Assembly (NCBI GenBank): GCA_963603365.1
Contig: CAVCMI010000033.1
Span: 1-64,000, forward strand
Reading direction: 5' to 3'
DNA length: 64,000 bases
From: F23-D06 sp963603365
Lineage (GTDB): Bacteria; Bacteroidota; Bacteroidia; Bacteroidales; WCHB1-69
A program made the position numbers and the translations under genes. This document shows, piece by piece, positions 17,196 through 25,791 of the stretch (its first letter is position 1; every line of letters starts with the position of its first letter). Under the pieces are notes generated by a model. That model had not been told where the DNA came from. It saw only the letters and a list, made by a program, of their open reading frames with translations, and made no database searches.

Positions 17196-17203
17196 CAAAG
17201 ATA
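17196..17203 (-). promoter_or_regulatory. -7 box for panC-panD
   Basis: The minus strand reads TATCTTTG (TAnnTTTG), 70 bases upstream of the panC start. Confidence 0.55.
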
Positions 17204-17221
17204 CATTTTTTATTAACCCTT

Positions 17222-17755
17222 TCATTGAATGTTTTCTTGTATCATTTCTTTTAGGGCTTCGATGATGTCAGGGTCGTTTATAGGGACTTCCCCGAGCGCT
17301 TCGTGCACCTCGTCGGTGTCGAGCGTGTAGTCAACCTCCCTGTCGCGCCGGTAGCGGAATATGAAGCGGATGTCAGGGTAGGCGGAGATGGTCAGCGCCA
17401 GAGTGCCGGCCAGGTCGCCCATCGGCGGCCGGTCTAAATGGCCGAGCCCGAACACGGCGGTGACGGTCGTGCCCTCGCCGACTTTCGACTGGATGTCAAG
17501 GCTTCCGCCGGTCATTTCGGCGTTCTGCTTGAGCAGCGGCAGCCCGAGCCCCACCTTGCGGGTGGTACGGGTGGTGAAAAAAGGGTCGATGACATTCTTG
17601 ACGGTCTCTTCGCTCATGCCGCAGCCGTTGTCCTTGAAGACGATTGTCAAGGTGTCGGCATTGCTGTCTGCCGTCACTTCGAGCGTGATGACGGTGGCTC
17701 CTGCCCGGGTGGAGTTCTGCAGGATGTCCATTATGTGCATGGAGAGGTCTTTCAT
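17222..17755 (-). CDS. HATPase-domain protein without kinase phosphoacceptor domain
   Basis: A 177-residue GHKL ATPase domain: N box LSMHIMDILQNSTRAG (4-19), G1 box FKDNGCGMS (about 40-48), and GLGLPLLKQ (about 69-77). There is no DHp histidine domain, no sensor and no membrane segment, so it is not a complete sensor kinase. About 70 C-terminal residues beyond the ATPase fold are unassigned. It is encoded seven bases after a DRTGG protein and a PHP-domain protein, a trio often found together in anaerobes near hydrogenase or complex-I-like genes. It could be an anti-sigma-type kinase or a chaperone-like ATPase. Confidence 0.8.
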   Translation of the reverse strand: MKDLSMHIMDILQNSTRAGATVITLEVTADSNADTLTIVFKDNGCGMSEETVKNVIDPFFTTRTTRKVGLGLPLLKQNAEMTGGSLDIQSKVGEGTTVTAVFGLGHLDRPPMGDLAGTLALTISAYPDIRFIFRYRRDREVDYTLDTDEVHEALGEVPINDPDIIEALKEMIQENIQ

Positions 17756-17762
17756 GACGCGG

Positions 17763-18098
17763 CTATTGGTTCAGCAACCCGTATAGTTTCCCCGCCGTTT
17801 CAAAGGTCTGCTCCGCAGTGCCCAACACGGGGATGCCCTCTTCTTTGGCCTGCTCCAGCATATCGTCGTCCGGCTTGTTCCCCTTGACCAGTATCACACA
17901 CGCAAGCTCTTTGAGCGAGGCTATGGCGATGACGTTCTTGTGGGTCTGCAGCGTGACCCATGCGTCCCCCTCACGGGCAAACCCCATAACGTCGCTCAGC
18001 AGGTCAGATACGTAGCCGCCTTTGATTTCACTCCCTAAGTTCTCTTCGCCGCAGAAGACGGCGAAGTTCATTTTCTCGACAAGTTCTTTGATGGTCAT
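17763..18098 (-). CDS. DRTGG-domain protein
   Basis: A 111-residue protein matching the small DRTGG fold: GSEIKGGYVSDLLSDVMGFAREGDAWVTLQTHKNV is the typical core. In larger proteins this domain sits beside CBS domains or phosphotransacetylase and is thought to sense a ligand. It lies between a PHP gene (35 bases upstream) and a HATPase gene (seven bases downstream) on one strand. Confidence 0.8.
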   Translation of the reverse strand: MTIKELVEKMNFAVFCGEENLGSEIKGGYVSDLLSDVMGFAREGDAWVTLQTHKNVIAIASLKELACVILVKGNKPDDDMLEQAKEEGIPVLGTAEQTFETAGKLYGLLNQ

Positions 18099-18133
18099 TG
18101 TGTTATGTTTAATATGTTAAAAGTCTGGATGAT

Positions 18134-18889
18134 TCAGGATTGTTCAGGCAATGTGAGCATCACCCTCCGTCCGTTTTCCTGCCTGAATGCTTTTCGGATT
18201 TCGTCAAAACTGCGGGTTTCCAGTTCCATATAGCATGGTGCGATGCCTATCCGGCTGGGGATATGCGCATCAGAACTGCGCGTGAAACTCTTTCCTTTCA
18301 GGTATTTATGCGTTTGAAGGATTATGTCGGCGTTGCCGCGCTCCGACAGTTCCACGGCGTCATATTCGAGGTCGAAAGGGATGAACCCGAGCTGGCTGAC
18401 AAGACTGGTGGTCAGTTTGTCGATGTGTGCGGGCACGAACAGCCCCCCGGCCGCATGCACGAAGTCGGCCACCTGGTTCACCGACTGGTCAAGGGCGGCG
18501 GTGAGCAGCCGGGGCTCTTCATAGATGATGTTGAAGTCTTCGTCGATCTGCACCTGGTCGCCAAAGCGGTCAGGGTCGTTAGGAATGTCGGGCAGATGCT
18601 GCTCCAGATAGGCCTGCAGACGGTCAAGGGCGGCGTGGTCAGGCATATAGGCGAGACAATGCGCCTCCTCTTTGGTGGTGATCTCGGCGCCGCAAAGCAC
18701 AAAGATGTCGCGGTTATGTGAGTAGTGTTCCGCCAGACGGCAATGGCGCGTGGAGTTGTGGTCGGTAATGGCGATGATGTCGATGCCCTGCGCCAAGGCG
18801 CATGCGATGATGTTGTCAGGGGTCATCTCCAGGTCTCCGCAAGGCGATAGCAGGGTATGCGTATGTAAGTCTGCCTTGAATGTCTGCAC
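18134..18889 (-). CDS. PHP-domain metal-dependent phosphoesterase
   Basis: The protein has the polymerase-and-histidinol-phosphatase fold: ADLHTHTLLSPCGDLEM (motif I, HxH), IDIIAITDHNSTRHC (motif II), VLCGAEITTKEEAH (motif III), FVPAHID and SSDAHIPSRIG. All main metal ligands are present. I place the start at GTG 18889. The frame continues to an ATG at 18949, but a -7 box (TATTTTTG, minus strand 18914-18921) lies inside that extension, so the longer form would start upstream of its own promoter. The gene heads the PHP-DRTGG-HATPase run. Substrate unknown; nucleotide or small phosphoester cleavage is likely. Confidence 0.85.
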   Translation of the reverse strand: MQTFKADLHTHTLLSPCGDLEMTPDNIIACALAQGIDIIAITDHNSTRHCRLAEHYSHNRDIFVLCGAEITTKEEAHCLAYMPDHAALDRLQAYLEQHLPDIPNDPDRFGDQVQIDEDFNIIYEEPRLLTAALDQSVNQVADFVHAAGGLFVPAHIDKLTTSLVSQLGFIPFDLEYDAVELSERGNADIILQTHKYLKGKSFTRSSDAHIPSRIGIAPCYMELETRSFDEIRKAFRQENGRRVMLTLPEQS

Positions 18890-18913
18890 GTCTCGGTGTT
18901 TTTTTGAACGGAG

Positions 18914-18940
18914 CAAAAATACAAAAAAAATGTACTTTTG
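18914..18940. promoter_or_regulatory. Divergent promoter pair between the PHP gene and thiL
   Basis: TATTTTTG on the minus strand (18914-18921) faces the PHP gene and TACTTTTG on the plus strand (18933-18940) faces thiL. The two -7 boxes are only 11 bases apart, so polymerase could hardly occupy both at once. Confidence 0.6.
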
Positions 18941-18960
18941 CCCCCTCATGTTATTAAAGT

Positions 18961-20007
18961 ATGGAAGAACAGAAACAACCGAACAACCGGCCCCGTTTCG
19001 GCAAGTATGACCTTATCGCCGAACTGTCCAAATATTTCCCTGTCGAGAACGCCTCCACCGCAGTCGGCATCGGCGACGATGCCGCCGTGATGAGCCCTGC
19101 CGACGAGTATGTGGCAGCCTCAACCAAGGTTTTTCTCGAAAACGTACACTTTGACCTTACTTACGTGCCGCTGCGGCATTTGGGCTACAAGGTGGCTGCC
19201 ATCGCCTTTTCCGACGTGCTGGGCATGAATGCCGTGCCTGCACAGCTGATGGTGAACATCTCCGTCTCGGGACGCTTTGACCTTAAGGCGGTCAACGAAA
19301 TCCTGGACGGCATGGCCGCCTGCTGCGATACTGTTCACGCTGACGTGGCCGCCCTTGACCTCTCCACCTCCCCCCGCGACCTGGTGATTGCGGTGACGGC
19401 AACTGGGGAATGCGACCCCGCCCACCTCGCCACCCGCAAGGGCGCGTCCGAAAACGAACTGATTTGCGTCTCCGGCGACTTTGCCGCCGCCTATGCCGGA
19501 CTCCTCCTGCTACAGCGCGAAAAGAAGGTCTTTGAGGTTAATCCCGACATGCAGCCCGACTTTACGGGCAAAGACTACCTGCTGCGCCGCCAACTCAAGC
19601 CCGAACCCCGCATTGACATTGTGGAAGCCCTCCGCTGCGAAGACATTATCCCTACCGCCATGACCAGCGTCGGCGACGGCATCGCAGCCGCAGCCATGCA
19701 GATCTGCCGTGCCTCCGGAAAAGGCTGCGACCTCTTTGAAGAAAAGATGCCTATGACTGAACTGACTTTCACGACACTCAAAGACCTCGACATTGTGCAT
19801 ACGGTGGCGGCTCTCAACGGCGGCGACGATTATGAACTGATGTTTACGGTAAAACAGGCAGACTACGAAAAACTGAAAAATGTGGACAACATCTCCATTA
19901 TCGGCTATGTCAAGGAACAATCCGCGGGTTGCCATCTCATCACGGGCGACAACCGGCAAGTGGAACTGCGCGCGCAGGGATTCGCACAGGCCGACGGACA
20001 GCAATAG
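18961..20007 (+). CDS. thiL: Thiamine-monophosphate kinase
   Basis: A 348-residue ThiL of the PurM/AIR-synthase fold that phosphorylates TMP to thiamine diphosphate. TAVGIGDDAAV (about 34-44) is the nucleotide and Mg motif, SVGDGIAAAAMQICRASG the second, and GGDDYELMFTV (about 292-302) the C-terminal signature. The usual STDxxVEGVHF reads STKVFLENVHF; loss of that Asp is, from memory, seen in other Bacteroidota ThiL proteins. The gene is followed 9 bases later by ispG. Confidence 0.92.
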   Translation: MEEQKQPNNRPRFGKYDLIAELSKYFPVENASTAVGIGDDAAVMSPADEYVAASTKVFLENVHFDLTYVPLRHLGYKVAAIAFSDVLGMNAVPAQLMVNISVSGRFDLKAVNEILDGMAACCDTVHADVAALDLSTSPRDLVIAVTATGECDPAHLATRKGASENELICVSGDFAAAYAGLLLLQREKKVFEVNPDMQPDFTGKDYLLRRQLKPEPRIDIVEALRCEDIIPTAMTSVGDGIAAAAMQICRASGKGCDLFEEKMPMTELTFTTLKDLDIVHTVAALNGGDDYELMFTVKQADYEKLKNVDNISIIGYVKEQSAGCHLITGDNRQVELRAQGFAQADGQQ

Positions 20008-20016
20008 CTTTTTCAG

Positions 20017-21393
20017 ATGAACAGCAAGAACGGTTTCAATATCGGCAATGTGGCCATTGGCGCAGCCGCCCCGGTGGTGGTGCAGTCGATGACCAACACC
20101 GACACCAACGATGTGGAGGCCACCGTGGCGCAATGCCGCCGAATGGTGGCATCGGGGGCACAAATGGTACGCATAACGGTGCCCTCGCTGAGAGAGGTTG
20201 CCGCCATGCGCGAAATCAAAAGCCGTCTGCGCAGCGAGGGCATCAACACCCCGCTGGTGGCCGACGTGCATTTTAACCCCAAAGTGGCGGAAGAGATGGC
20301 CAATGTGGCCGAAAAGGTGCGCATAAACCCCGGCAACTATGTTGACAAACGCAGTTTCTCGCAATACGAACTCAGCGAATCCGCCTATCAAGAGGCCATA
20401 GACCGGATGGCTCGCTCTGCCGCACCGCTGCTGCAACGCTGCGCCGAACACGGCACTGCACTGCGTATCGGCATCAACCACGGCTCGCTCTGCGACCGGA
20501 TAGTGAACCGCTACGGCAACACCACTGAAGCCATGGTGCAGTCAGCGCTCGAATGGATCGACATCTGCAACCGTTCCGGATTCCGCAAAACGGTGATTTC
20601 CATGAAATCCAGCAACGTACGCACGTCCACCGAAGCCACGCTGCTGCTTAAACGCGCCATGGAAGAGCGAGGCTGCGACTGCCCGCTGCACATCGGGATC
20701 ACAGAGGCCGGCAACGGCTTGGAAGCCCGGGTAAAGTCTGCCGCCGGCATCGGGGCGCTGCTCTTGAGCGGCGTGGGCGATACGGTGCGCGTCTCGTTGA
20801 CAGAGCCGCCCGAAAACGAGTCTCCCTTTGCCCATCGGCTGCTGCAGGCCGTGCAGGGACTTGACCCCAAACAAGGCGTTGTGCAGGCGGGGATGCTGCA
20901 TTTTGCCGACAATGACGGAGACGAGGAACGCTTTATGATCAAGGCCGCCGCCATTGCCGGCTATGCCTCGCATTTCAACCGTCTTGGCGGCATTGAGTTC
21001 CATAATCCGAACATCTCCGACGCGACTTTACGAGAACTCGAGCAGATGGTCATGCAAGCCTGTCGCATCAAGATGAGCAAGACGGAGTTCATAGCCTGCC
21101 CCTCCTGCGGACGCACCCAGTATGACATAGAACAGGTGTTCGCGCTCTTGAAAGAGCGCTTCCCCGACTGCCCCGGACTGAAACTCGCCGTGATGGGGTG
21201 CGTGGTGAACGGTCCCGGCGAGATGGCCGATGCCGACTTCGGCATTGTCGGCGCCAGCCATGGACTGGTATGCGTATATAAGGGCAAAAAGCGCCTCACA
21301 GAAGCCATAGAGGTGCCCGAAGCATTGCGACGGCTCGAACGCCTCATTGAGGAGCATTTCAGACAAGGCATCGACGCGCACATAGAGGCGTGA
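20017..21393 (+). CDS. ispG: 4-hydroxy-3-methylbut-2-enyl diphosphate synthase
   Basis: IspG of the MEP isoprenoid pathway reduces MEcPP to HMBPP using a 4Fe-4S cluster. The TIM barrel starts at VVVQSMTNTDTNDVEATVAQ and carries ADVHFNP and KVRINPGNY. The cluster domain has CPSCGRTQYDIE and GCVVNGPGEMADADFGIVG. The barrel and cluster domains are separated by an insert of about 75 residues (about 275-350). Most Bacteroidota and plant IspG proteins carry a much longer insert and exceed 600 residues, while E. coli lacks it, so this 458-residue form is intermediate. All recognisable catalytic parts are present. Confidence 0.95.
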   Translation: MNSKNGFNIGNVAIGAAAPVVVQSMTNTDTNDVEATVAQCRRMVASGAQMVRITVPSLREVAAMREIKSRLRSEGINTPLVADVHFNPKVAEEMANVAEKVRINPGNYVDKRSFSQYELSESAYQEAIDRMARSAAPLLQRCAEHGTALRIGINHGSLCDRIVNRYGNTTEAMVQSALEWIDICNRSGFRKTVISMKSSNVRTSTEATLLLKRAMEERGCDCPLHIGITEAGNGLEARVKSAAGIGALLLSGVGDTVRVSLTEPPENESPFAHRLLQAVQGLDPKQGVVQAGMLHFADNDGDEERFMIKAAAIAGYASHFNRLGGIEFHNPNISDATLRELEQMVMQACRIKMSKTEFIACPSCGRTQYDIEQVFALLKERFPDCPGLKLAVMGCVVNGPGEMADADFGIVGASHGLVCVYKGKKRLTEAIEVPEALRRLERLIEEHFRQGIDAHIEA

Positions 21394-21550
21394 ACACAAC
21401 CCAACTGCAACACCGCGACTTTTCAACAAACGATAACCCTTTGCAATGCCGTCACTTTCGGACGCAGTGCCAATAATTGCAAATAATGGCGGCGCAGAAT
21501 GAGGGGCATCCGTTTTTTTGTGTATGTTTGCACTCGCAAAAAACATTGTG

Positions 21551-21796
21551 ATGTCATTCTTCAATATACAAAAGCACGAGCCGCGCGAGTTCAAGTACAA
21601 GCCTCGCTATTATACCCCCGAAGAGCAGAAACCTACCGGCAACCATCGTCGCGACTTCGCAGACGAGCTGCATCGCGAGTGGCAGGGCAAGCGCCGCCAC
21701 GACCGCAATGAGCGCAAGACCCCTTGGCTGACCATCGCCGCTATGGTGTTCTTCGCCATAGTGATAGCCATTGTCTATTTCAAGTTCTTTGCGTAA
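21551..21796 (+). CDS. Small single-span membrane protein conserved before mutL
   Basis: An 81-residue protein: a charged cytoplasmic N-terminus with REFKYKPRYYTPEEQKP, a very basic middle, and one C-terminal membrane helix (about 60-78). A short protein with the same FxxKPRYY motif is commonly found beside mutL in Bacteroidales. The ATG at 21551 is preferred over an upstream start at 21518 because the -7-like box TATGTTTG (21523-21530) overlaps the longer form. It ends two bases before the mutL start. Function unknown. Confidence 0.7.
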   Translation: MSFFNIQKHEPREFKYKPRYYTPEEQKPTGNHRRDFADELHREWQGKRRHDRNERKTPWLTIAAMVFFAIVIAIVYFKFFA

Positions 21797-21798
21797 GC

Positions 21799-23679
21799 AT
21801 GGATGTCGTAAGACTGCTGTCTGACATGGTTGCGAACCAGATCGCAGCCGGCGAGGTGATACAGCGCCCCGCCTCCGTGGTCAAGGAACTGCTCGAGAAT
21901 GCCATCGATGCCGGCGCGCACAACATCCAGCTGATCGTGAAGGATGCAGGACGCACGCTCATACAGGTCATCGACGACGGCAAGGGCATGTCTTTCAATG
22001 ACGCCCGTATGTGCTTCGAGCGTCACGCCACCTCCAAACTTACGAGGGTTGACGACCTTTCACGCCTCACCACTAAAGGATTCCGTGGCGAGGCCATGGC
22101 CTCCATCGCCGCTATCGCCCACGTGGAACTCAAAACCGGCCAGCCCGACGAGACCGTAGGCACACGGGTGTGCATTGAGGGCACGCGCGTGACTGCACAC
22201 GAACGCATCGCCGACCAGAAAGGCACCTCCATCGCTGTCAAGAACCTCTTTTTCAACGTTCCGGCACGCCGCAGTTTTCTCAAGTCCGACAACGTCGAAA
22301 TGACTCACATCGAAGAGGAGTTCTATCGCGTGGCCCTCATCCACCACGACACCGCCTTCGCCCTTTTCCACAACGGCAAGCCTCTCTTCCAACTGCAAGG
22401 AAGCAACTTCAAGCAACGCATCATCAACGTGTTCGGCATCCATTTCAAGGACAAACTCTTTCCCGTTGAGCAGAAAACGGACTTCATGAGCATCACCGGA
22501 TTCATAGCCAAGCCCGAGAACGCAAAGAAGAAGAAAAGCGAGCAGTATATGTTCATAAACAACCGCTATGTGCGGCACAACCTGCTCAACTACGCGGTGG
22601 AGACGGCCTACTCGGACCTCATTCCGCAAGGTTACCGTCCCGCTTATTTCATCGGGATTGACGTCAACCCTGCCGCCGTCGATGTGAACGTGAGCCCTAC
22701 CAAGGTGGAAGTGAAACTGCAGGACGAGAAACTGGTGTTCGGATTCCTCAATGCTGCCGTAAAGCGCACGTTAGGCACAATGTCGCTGGTGCCGCGCATC
22801 GATTTCGAGGCCGACCCCTCCATGTACACGCCGCCGCCCCCGGCCGGACATGTTGTCACGGCGCCCTCCTTGGGCGTGAACCCTAACTACAATCCCTTCG
22901 ATTCCCCCTCGTCGCGCTCCGGCGGCTCTGGCTGTTCCGGCGGCCAAAGCTCTGCCTGCATGCACCACGACGGCGGCAACTTGAAAGGGTGGGACGATTT
23001 CCTGAAAGGGCTCTCCCATGAGAACACGCCTGCACCGCAAGCCCGGCAACTGCATATTGATTCGCCCACAACGCCAGACACGAAATCCGATCCTTTCGCC
23101 TCCGACGACGTTCCCTTGGAATACTTTATGGTAGTCAACCGCTACCTCTTCGTCAAAACAGACGGCCAGGCGCTCCTCGTGGATGTGTTGAACGCCACCG
23201 AGCGCATGCTCTACAACCGCTGTCTCCAAGCGTTGTCACAAACGCCTGTGCGCATACAGAAAAACCTCTTCCCGGAAACAGTGTCCCTCACGCCGTCGCA
23301 GGCCGACCTGCTCGACACGCTCACGGCCGACTTCCGCAAACTGGGCTATGACCTCGAGAAGATAGACAACACCCATTTTGCCGTCAACGGGACACCTAAC
23401 GACGAGGCTGACTATGGCGACCTGCAGTCGCTGATTGAGCGTGTTCTGGAAGACTACCGCACCAACCAGTTCCTGCACAAGGCCGACAAAAACCGCAATA
23501 TGGCACTCAGCATGGCGCGCCAGAACCGCCGCTGCCATGCCATGCTGAACACTCCGGAGCAGACGCGCGCCTTTCTGCACGAACTGTTTACGGGCGAGTG
23601 CCCTGAGATGTCGCCATCCGGCAAGCGCGTCATCCGCATGATGAGTGTTGAAGACCTTCAGCAATTGTTTGAAAAATGA
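21799..23679 (+). CDS. mutL: DNA mismatch repair protein MutL
   Basis: A 626-residue MutL. The N-terminal GHKL ATPase has NQIAAGEVIQRPASVVKELLENAIDAGA (about 14-41), DDGKGM and GFRGEAMASI; the transducer domain follows to about 330. A linker rich in Pro, Ser and Gly (about 340-430) leads to the dimerisation domain. The endonuclease motif of most non-enteric MutL proteins, DQHAxxExxxxE, aligns with DVLNATERMLYN (from D462), so the metal-binding His and the last Glu are missing. The start MDVVRLLSD matches homologues. The next gene overlaps the stop by four bases. Confidence 0.95.
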   Translation: MDVVRLLSDMVANQIAAGEVIQRPASVVKELLENAIDAGAHNIQLIVKDAGRTLIQVIDDGKGMSFNDARMCFERHATSKLTRVDDLSRLTTKGFRGEAMASIAAIAHVELKTGQPDETVGTRVCIEGTRVTAHERIADQKGTSIAVKNLFFNVPARRSFLKSDNVEMTHIEEEFYRVALIHHDTAFALFHNGKPLFQLQGSNFKQRIINVFGIHFKDKLFPVEQKTDFMSITGFIAKPENAKKKKSEQYMFINNRYVRHNLLNYAVETAYSDLIPQGYRPAYFIGIDVNPAAVDVNVSPTKVEVKLQDEKLVFGFLNAAVKRTLGTMSLVPRIDFEADPSMYTPPPPAGHVVTAPSLGVNPNYNPFDSPSSRSGGSGCSGGQSSACMHHDGGNLKGWDDFLKGLSHENTPAPQARQLHIDSPTTPDTKSDPFASDDVPLEYFMVVNRYLFVKTDGQALLVDVLNATERMLYNRCLQALSQTPVRIQKNLFPETVSLTPSQADLLDTLTADFRKLGYDLEKIDNTHFAVNGTPNDEADYGDLQSLIERVLEDYRTNQFLHKADKNRNMALSMARQNRRCHAMLNTPEQTRAFLHELFTGECPEMSPSGKRVIRMMSVEDLQQLFEK

Positions 23680-24452
23680 ATGTCATTGACTTGAAAGACA
23701 TATCGTTCGGCTATGACAAGACGTTGCTGTTCCATGGCTTGTCGGTTGCTTTTGGAGAGGGTGATTTCTGCGCTGTAATGGGTCCGAACGGCTCGGGCAA
23801 GACTACGTTGCTGAAGTGCATCTGCGGGTTGCTTAAACCCTCGTGCGGCGAGGCGCTGGTGATGGGCAAGCCTGTTGAAGCATACCATGCCAAACATTTG
23901 GCAAGACTTGTCTCCTACGTGCCGCAGCGTCACGACACCGTGTTCGACATTACCGTGCACGACCTTGTGATGACCGGCCGCTATCCGTACCAGAAAAAAT
24001 GGCAGTTGCCCGACACGCAAGACGAGCGGGCAGTTGACGAGATGCTGGACCGGTGCAACTTGACCGGACTGCGCAACCGGATGTTGGCATCTTTGAGCGG
24101 CGGCGAAATGCAACGCGCCCTCATCGCCCGTGCTATGGCACAGCAGACACCTGTGATGCTCCTCGACGAGCCCATGTCCAACCTCGACGTGACACACCGT
24201 TACGAGATCATGGACATCCTTGCCGACCTCAACCGCAAGGGGGTCACGGTGATCATCATCATACACGACATCCCTATTGCCGTTGAGTATGTCACCAGCG
24301 CACTGCTCATGTGTGGCGGAACCCTCTTGACGCACGGCAGCAAAGAACAGGCACTCGCCCCGGAGCGCCTCCGCCAGTGCTTCTCACTGGACGAGGTGTT
24401 CCATATTACTGAACAAGGCTACATTTACAGAGAAATAGGAATGAGGGGTTAA
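23676..24452 (+). CDS. ABC transporter ATP-binding protein of the iron/cobalamin type
   Basis: A 258-residue ATPase: Walker A GPNGSGKTT (about 37-45), Q loop YVPQRHD, signature LSGGEMQRALIARAMAQ, Walker B VMLLDEPMSNLD and H-loop IIIIHD. It resembles FecE/BtuD-type subunits for siderophore, haem or cobalamin import. No permease or binding protein is encoded next to it, so its partners lie elsewhere or it is an orphan. Its start overlaps the mutL stop (ATGA), giving translational coupling to an unrelated function. The substrate cannot be inferred. Confidence 0.88.
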   Translation: MNVIDLKDISFGYDKTLLFHGLSVAFGEGDFCAVMGPNGSGKTTLLKCICGLLKPSCGEALVMGKPVEAYHAKHLARLVSYVPQRHDTVFDITVHDLVMTGRYPYQKKWQLPDTQDERAVDEMLDRCNLTGLRNRMLASLSGGEMQRALIARAMAQQTPVMLLDEPMSNLDVTHRYEIMDILADLNRKGVTVIIIIHDIPIAVEYVTSALLMCGGTLLTHGSKEQALAPERLRQCFSLDEVFHITEQGYIYREIGMRG

Positions 24453-24526
24453 TGGGTGATTGTCAGGATGTTAATACTGTACAATTTTTTTTGAGGCTGA
24501 AAGTGGTGTTGTATAGGATAAAATGT

Positions 24527-24534
24527 TACTTTTG
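24527..24534 (+). promoter_or_regulatory. -7 box for tRNA-Ser
   Basis: TACTTTTG (TAnnTTTG) ends 11 bases before the first base of the tRNA. Confidence 0.6.
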
Positions 24535-24545
24535 CAGCCGTTTTT

Positions 24546-24630
24546 GGAGAGATGGCAGAGCGGTCGAATGCGGCGGTCTTGAAAACCGTTGAGGGTCACA
24601 CCTCCGGGGGTTCGAATCCCTCTCTCTCCG
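24546..24630 (+). tRNA. tRNA-Ser (anticodon TGA)
   Basis: A complete class II tRNA of 85 bases. The acceptor stem GGAGAGA (24546-24552) pairs with TCTCTCC (24623-24629), discriminator G. The anticodon TGA is at 24580-24582. The long variable arm GAGGG...CCTC and the T loop TTCGAAT (24611-24617) fit tRNA-Ser. CCA is not encoded. Confidence 0.96.
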
Positions 24631-24631
24631 C

Positions 24632-24662
24632 AAAAAGCCTGCTGACTGTCAGCAGGCTTTTC
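24632..24662 (+). terminator. Terminator after tRNA-Ser
   Basis: The stem AAAAGCCTGCTGA pairs with TCAGCAGGCTTTT around a short loop, directly after the tRNA and with its own T run. Confidence 0.85.
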
Positions 24663-24861
24663 CATTAAAGAAATCCCATCTGAATGCAGAATCCCGGCAT
24701 CGAAGTGACTCAACGGAGAGACTTCCGAGCGGCAAAAAAGACGCCGATGCGGCGGACGCCGTTCACGGAAAGCGCTATTCCCGTTTCCCCAGCGCGCGAT
24801 TTTTGCGGTCTTGCCGCTTGAATCTATGCAACGCCATTGTCGGACGAGTCAAAACATACGT

Positions 24862-24895
24862 AAAAAGAGGGTTGCCGTAGCGGCAGCCCTCTTTA
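24862..24895 (-). terminator. Terminator after the hydroxybutyryl-CoA dehydrogenase gene
   Basis: The stem AGAGGGTTGCCG pairs with CGGCAGCCCTCT (one G-T pair) with loop TAG. It reads as a hairpin followed by TTTTTA on the minus strand, 27 bases past the stop at 24922. The preceding 200 bases (24663-24861) show no gene. Confidence 0.85.
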
Positions 24896-24921
24896 CAACA
24901 TAAGTTACTGCAAAGATGATC

Positions 24922-25758
24922 TCAGTACTTGTAGAAGCCTTGTCCGGTCTTGCGTCCCAGCAGTCCTGCGCGAACCATCTTGCGGAGCAGCGGGTGCGGA
25001 CGGTATTTGGGGTCGCCGAACTCGTGATAGAGCACTTCCATAATGGCGAGGTTGACATCGTTGCCGATAAGGTCGGCCAGTGCAAGCGGTCCCATAGGAT
25101 GGTTTGCCCCCAGCATCATGCACTTGTCGATGTCTTCAGCGCTGGCGATGCCGTCGGCCAGGATCCCGACAGCCTCGTTGATCATCGGGATGAGTATCCT
25201 GTTCACGACAAATCCAGGGGCTTCGTTCACGGGCACCGGTGTCTTTCCGATCGAGGTTGCCAAGTCAACAATAAGGTTGCAGACCTCGTCGGAGGTCACC
25301 TGCCCTTTGATGACCTCAACCAGCGCCATTCTGTCGGCGGGGTTGAAGAAGTGCATGCCGATGAAACGTTCAGGGCGTTTGGTGCACGATGCGATTTCCG
25401 TGATGGACAGCGAGGAGGAGTTCGTCGCGAATATCGTTTCGGGCTTGCAGATGCCGTCAAGTTCGGTGAAGACGTCTTTCTTGAGCTGCATGTCTTCGAC
25501 AGCGGCCTCTATGACGAGGTCGGCATCGGCAAAAGCGGCATAATCCGTCGTTGTCGTGATGTTTTTCAGAATGGCGTCAACGGCTTCCTGCGTGAGTTTG
25601 CCCTTTTCGACCAGTTTCCCGTATGACTTCACGAAAGAGCCCATGGCCTTGTCCAGGCTGGCCTGGGTTCTGCTTTTCATTAATACAGGCATCTTGGCGG
25701 CGAATGCCTTGACGATGCCTTTAGCCATTGTTCCTGTTCCAATAACGCAAATTTTCAT
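24922..25758 (-). CDS. hbd: 3-hydroxybutyryl-CoA dehydrogenase
   Basis: A 278-residue 3-hydroxyacyl-CoA dehydrogenase. The Rossmann motif is VIGTGTMAKGI (5-15), with catalytic His in MHFFNPADRMALVEVI, Asn in FATNSSSLSI and the NEAPGFVVNRIL interdomain motif. It ends GRKTGQGFYKY. With the enoyl-CoA hydratase encoded just upstream it can convert acetoacetyl-CoA towards crotonyl-CoA, or work in the oxidative direction. No thiolase, acyl-CoA dehydrogenase or CoA-transferase gene is adjacent. Confidence 0.93.
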   Translation of the reverse strand: MKICVIGTGTMAKGIVKAFAAKMPVLMKSRTQASLDKAMGSFVKSYGKLVEKGKLTQEAVDAILKNITTTTDYAAFADADLVIEAAVEDMQLKKDVFTELDGICKPETIFATNSSSLSITEIASCTKRPERFIGMHFFNPADRMALVEVIKGQVTSDEVCNLIVDLATSIGKTPVPVNEAPGFVVNRILIPMINEAVGILADGIASAEDIDKCMMLGANHPMGPLALADLIGNDVNLAIMEVLYHEFGDPKYRPHPLLRKMVRAGLLGRKTGQGFYKY

Positions 25759-25791
25759 AATCTGGATATTTTTAAATGTTGAATTGTAAAT

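Noticed and set aside
18890..18949. N-terminal extension of the PHP protein from ATG 18949
   Set aside because: The extension covers the gene's own -7 box and has no PHP homology.
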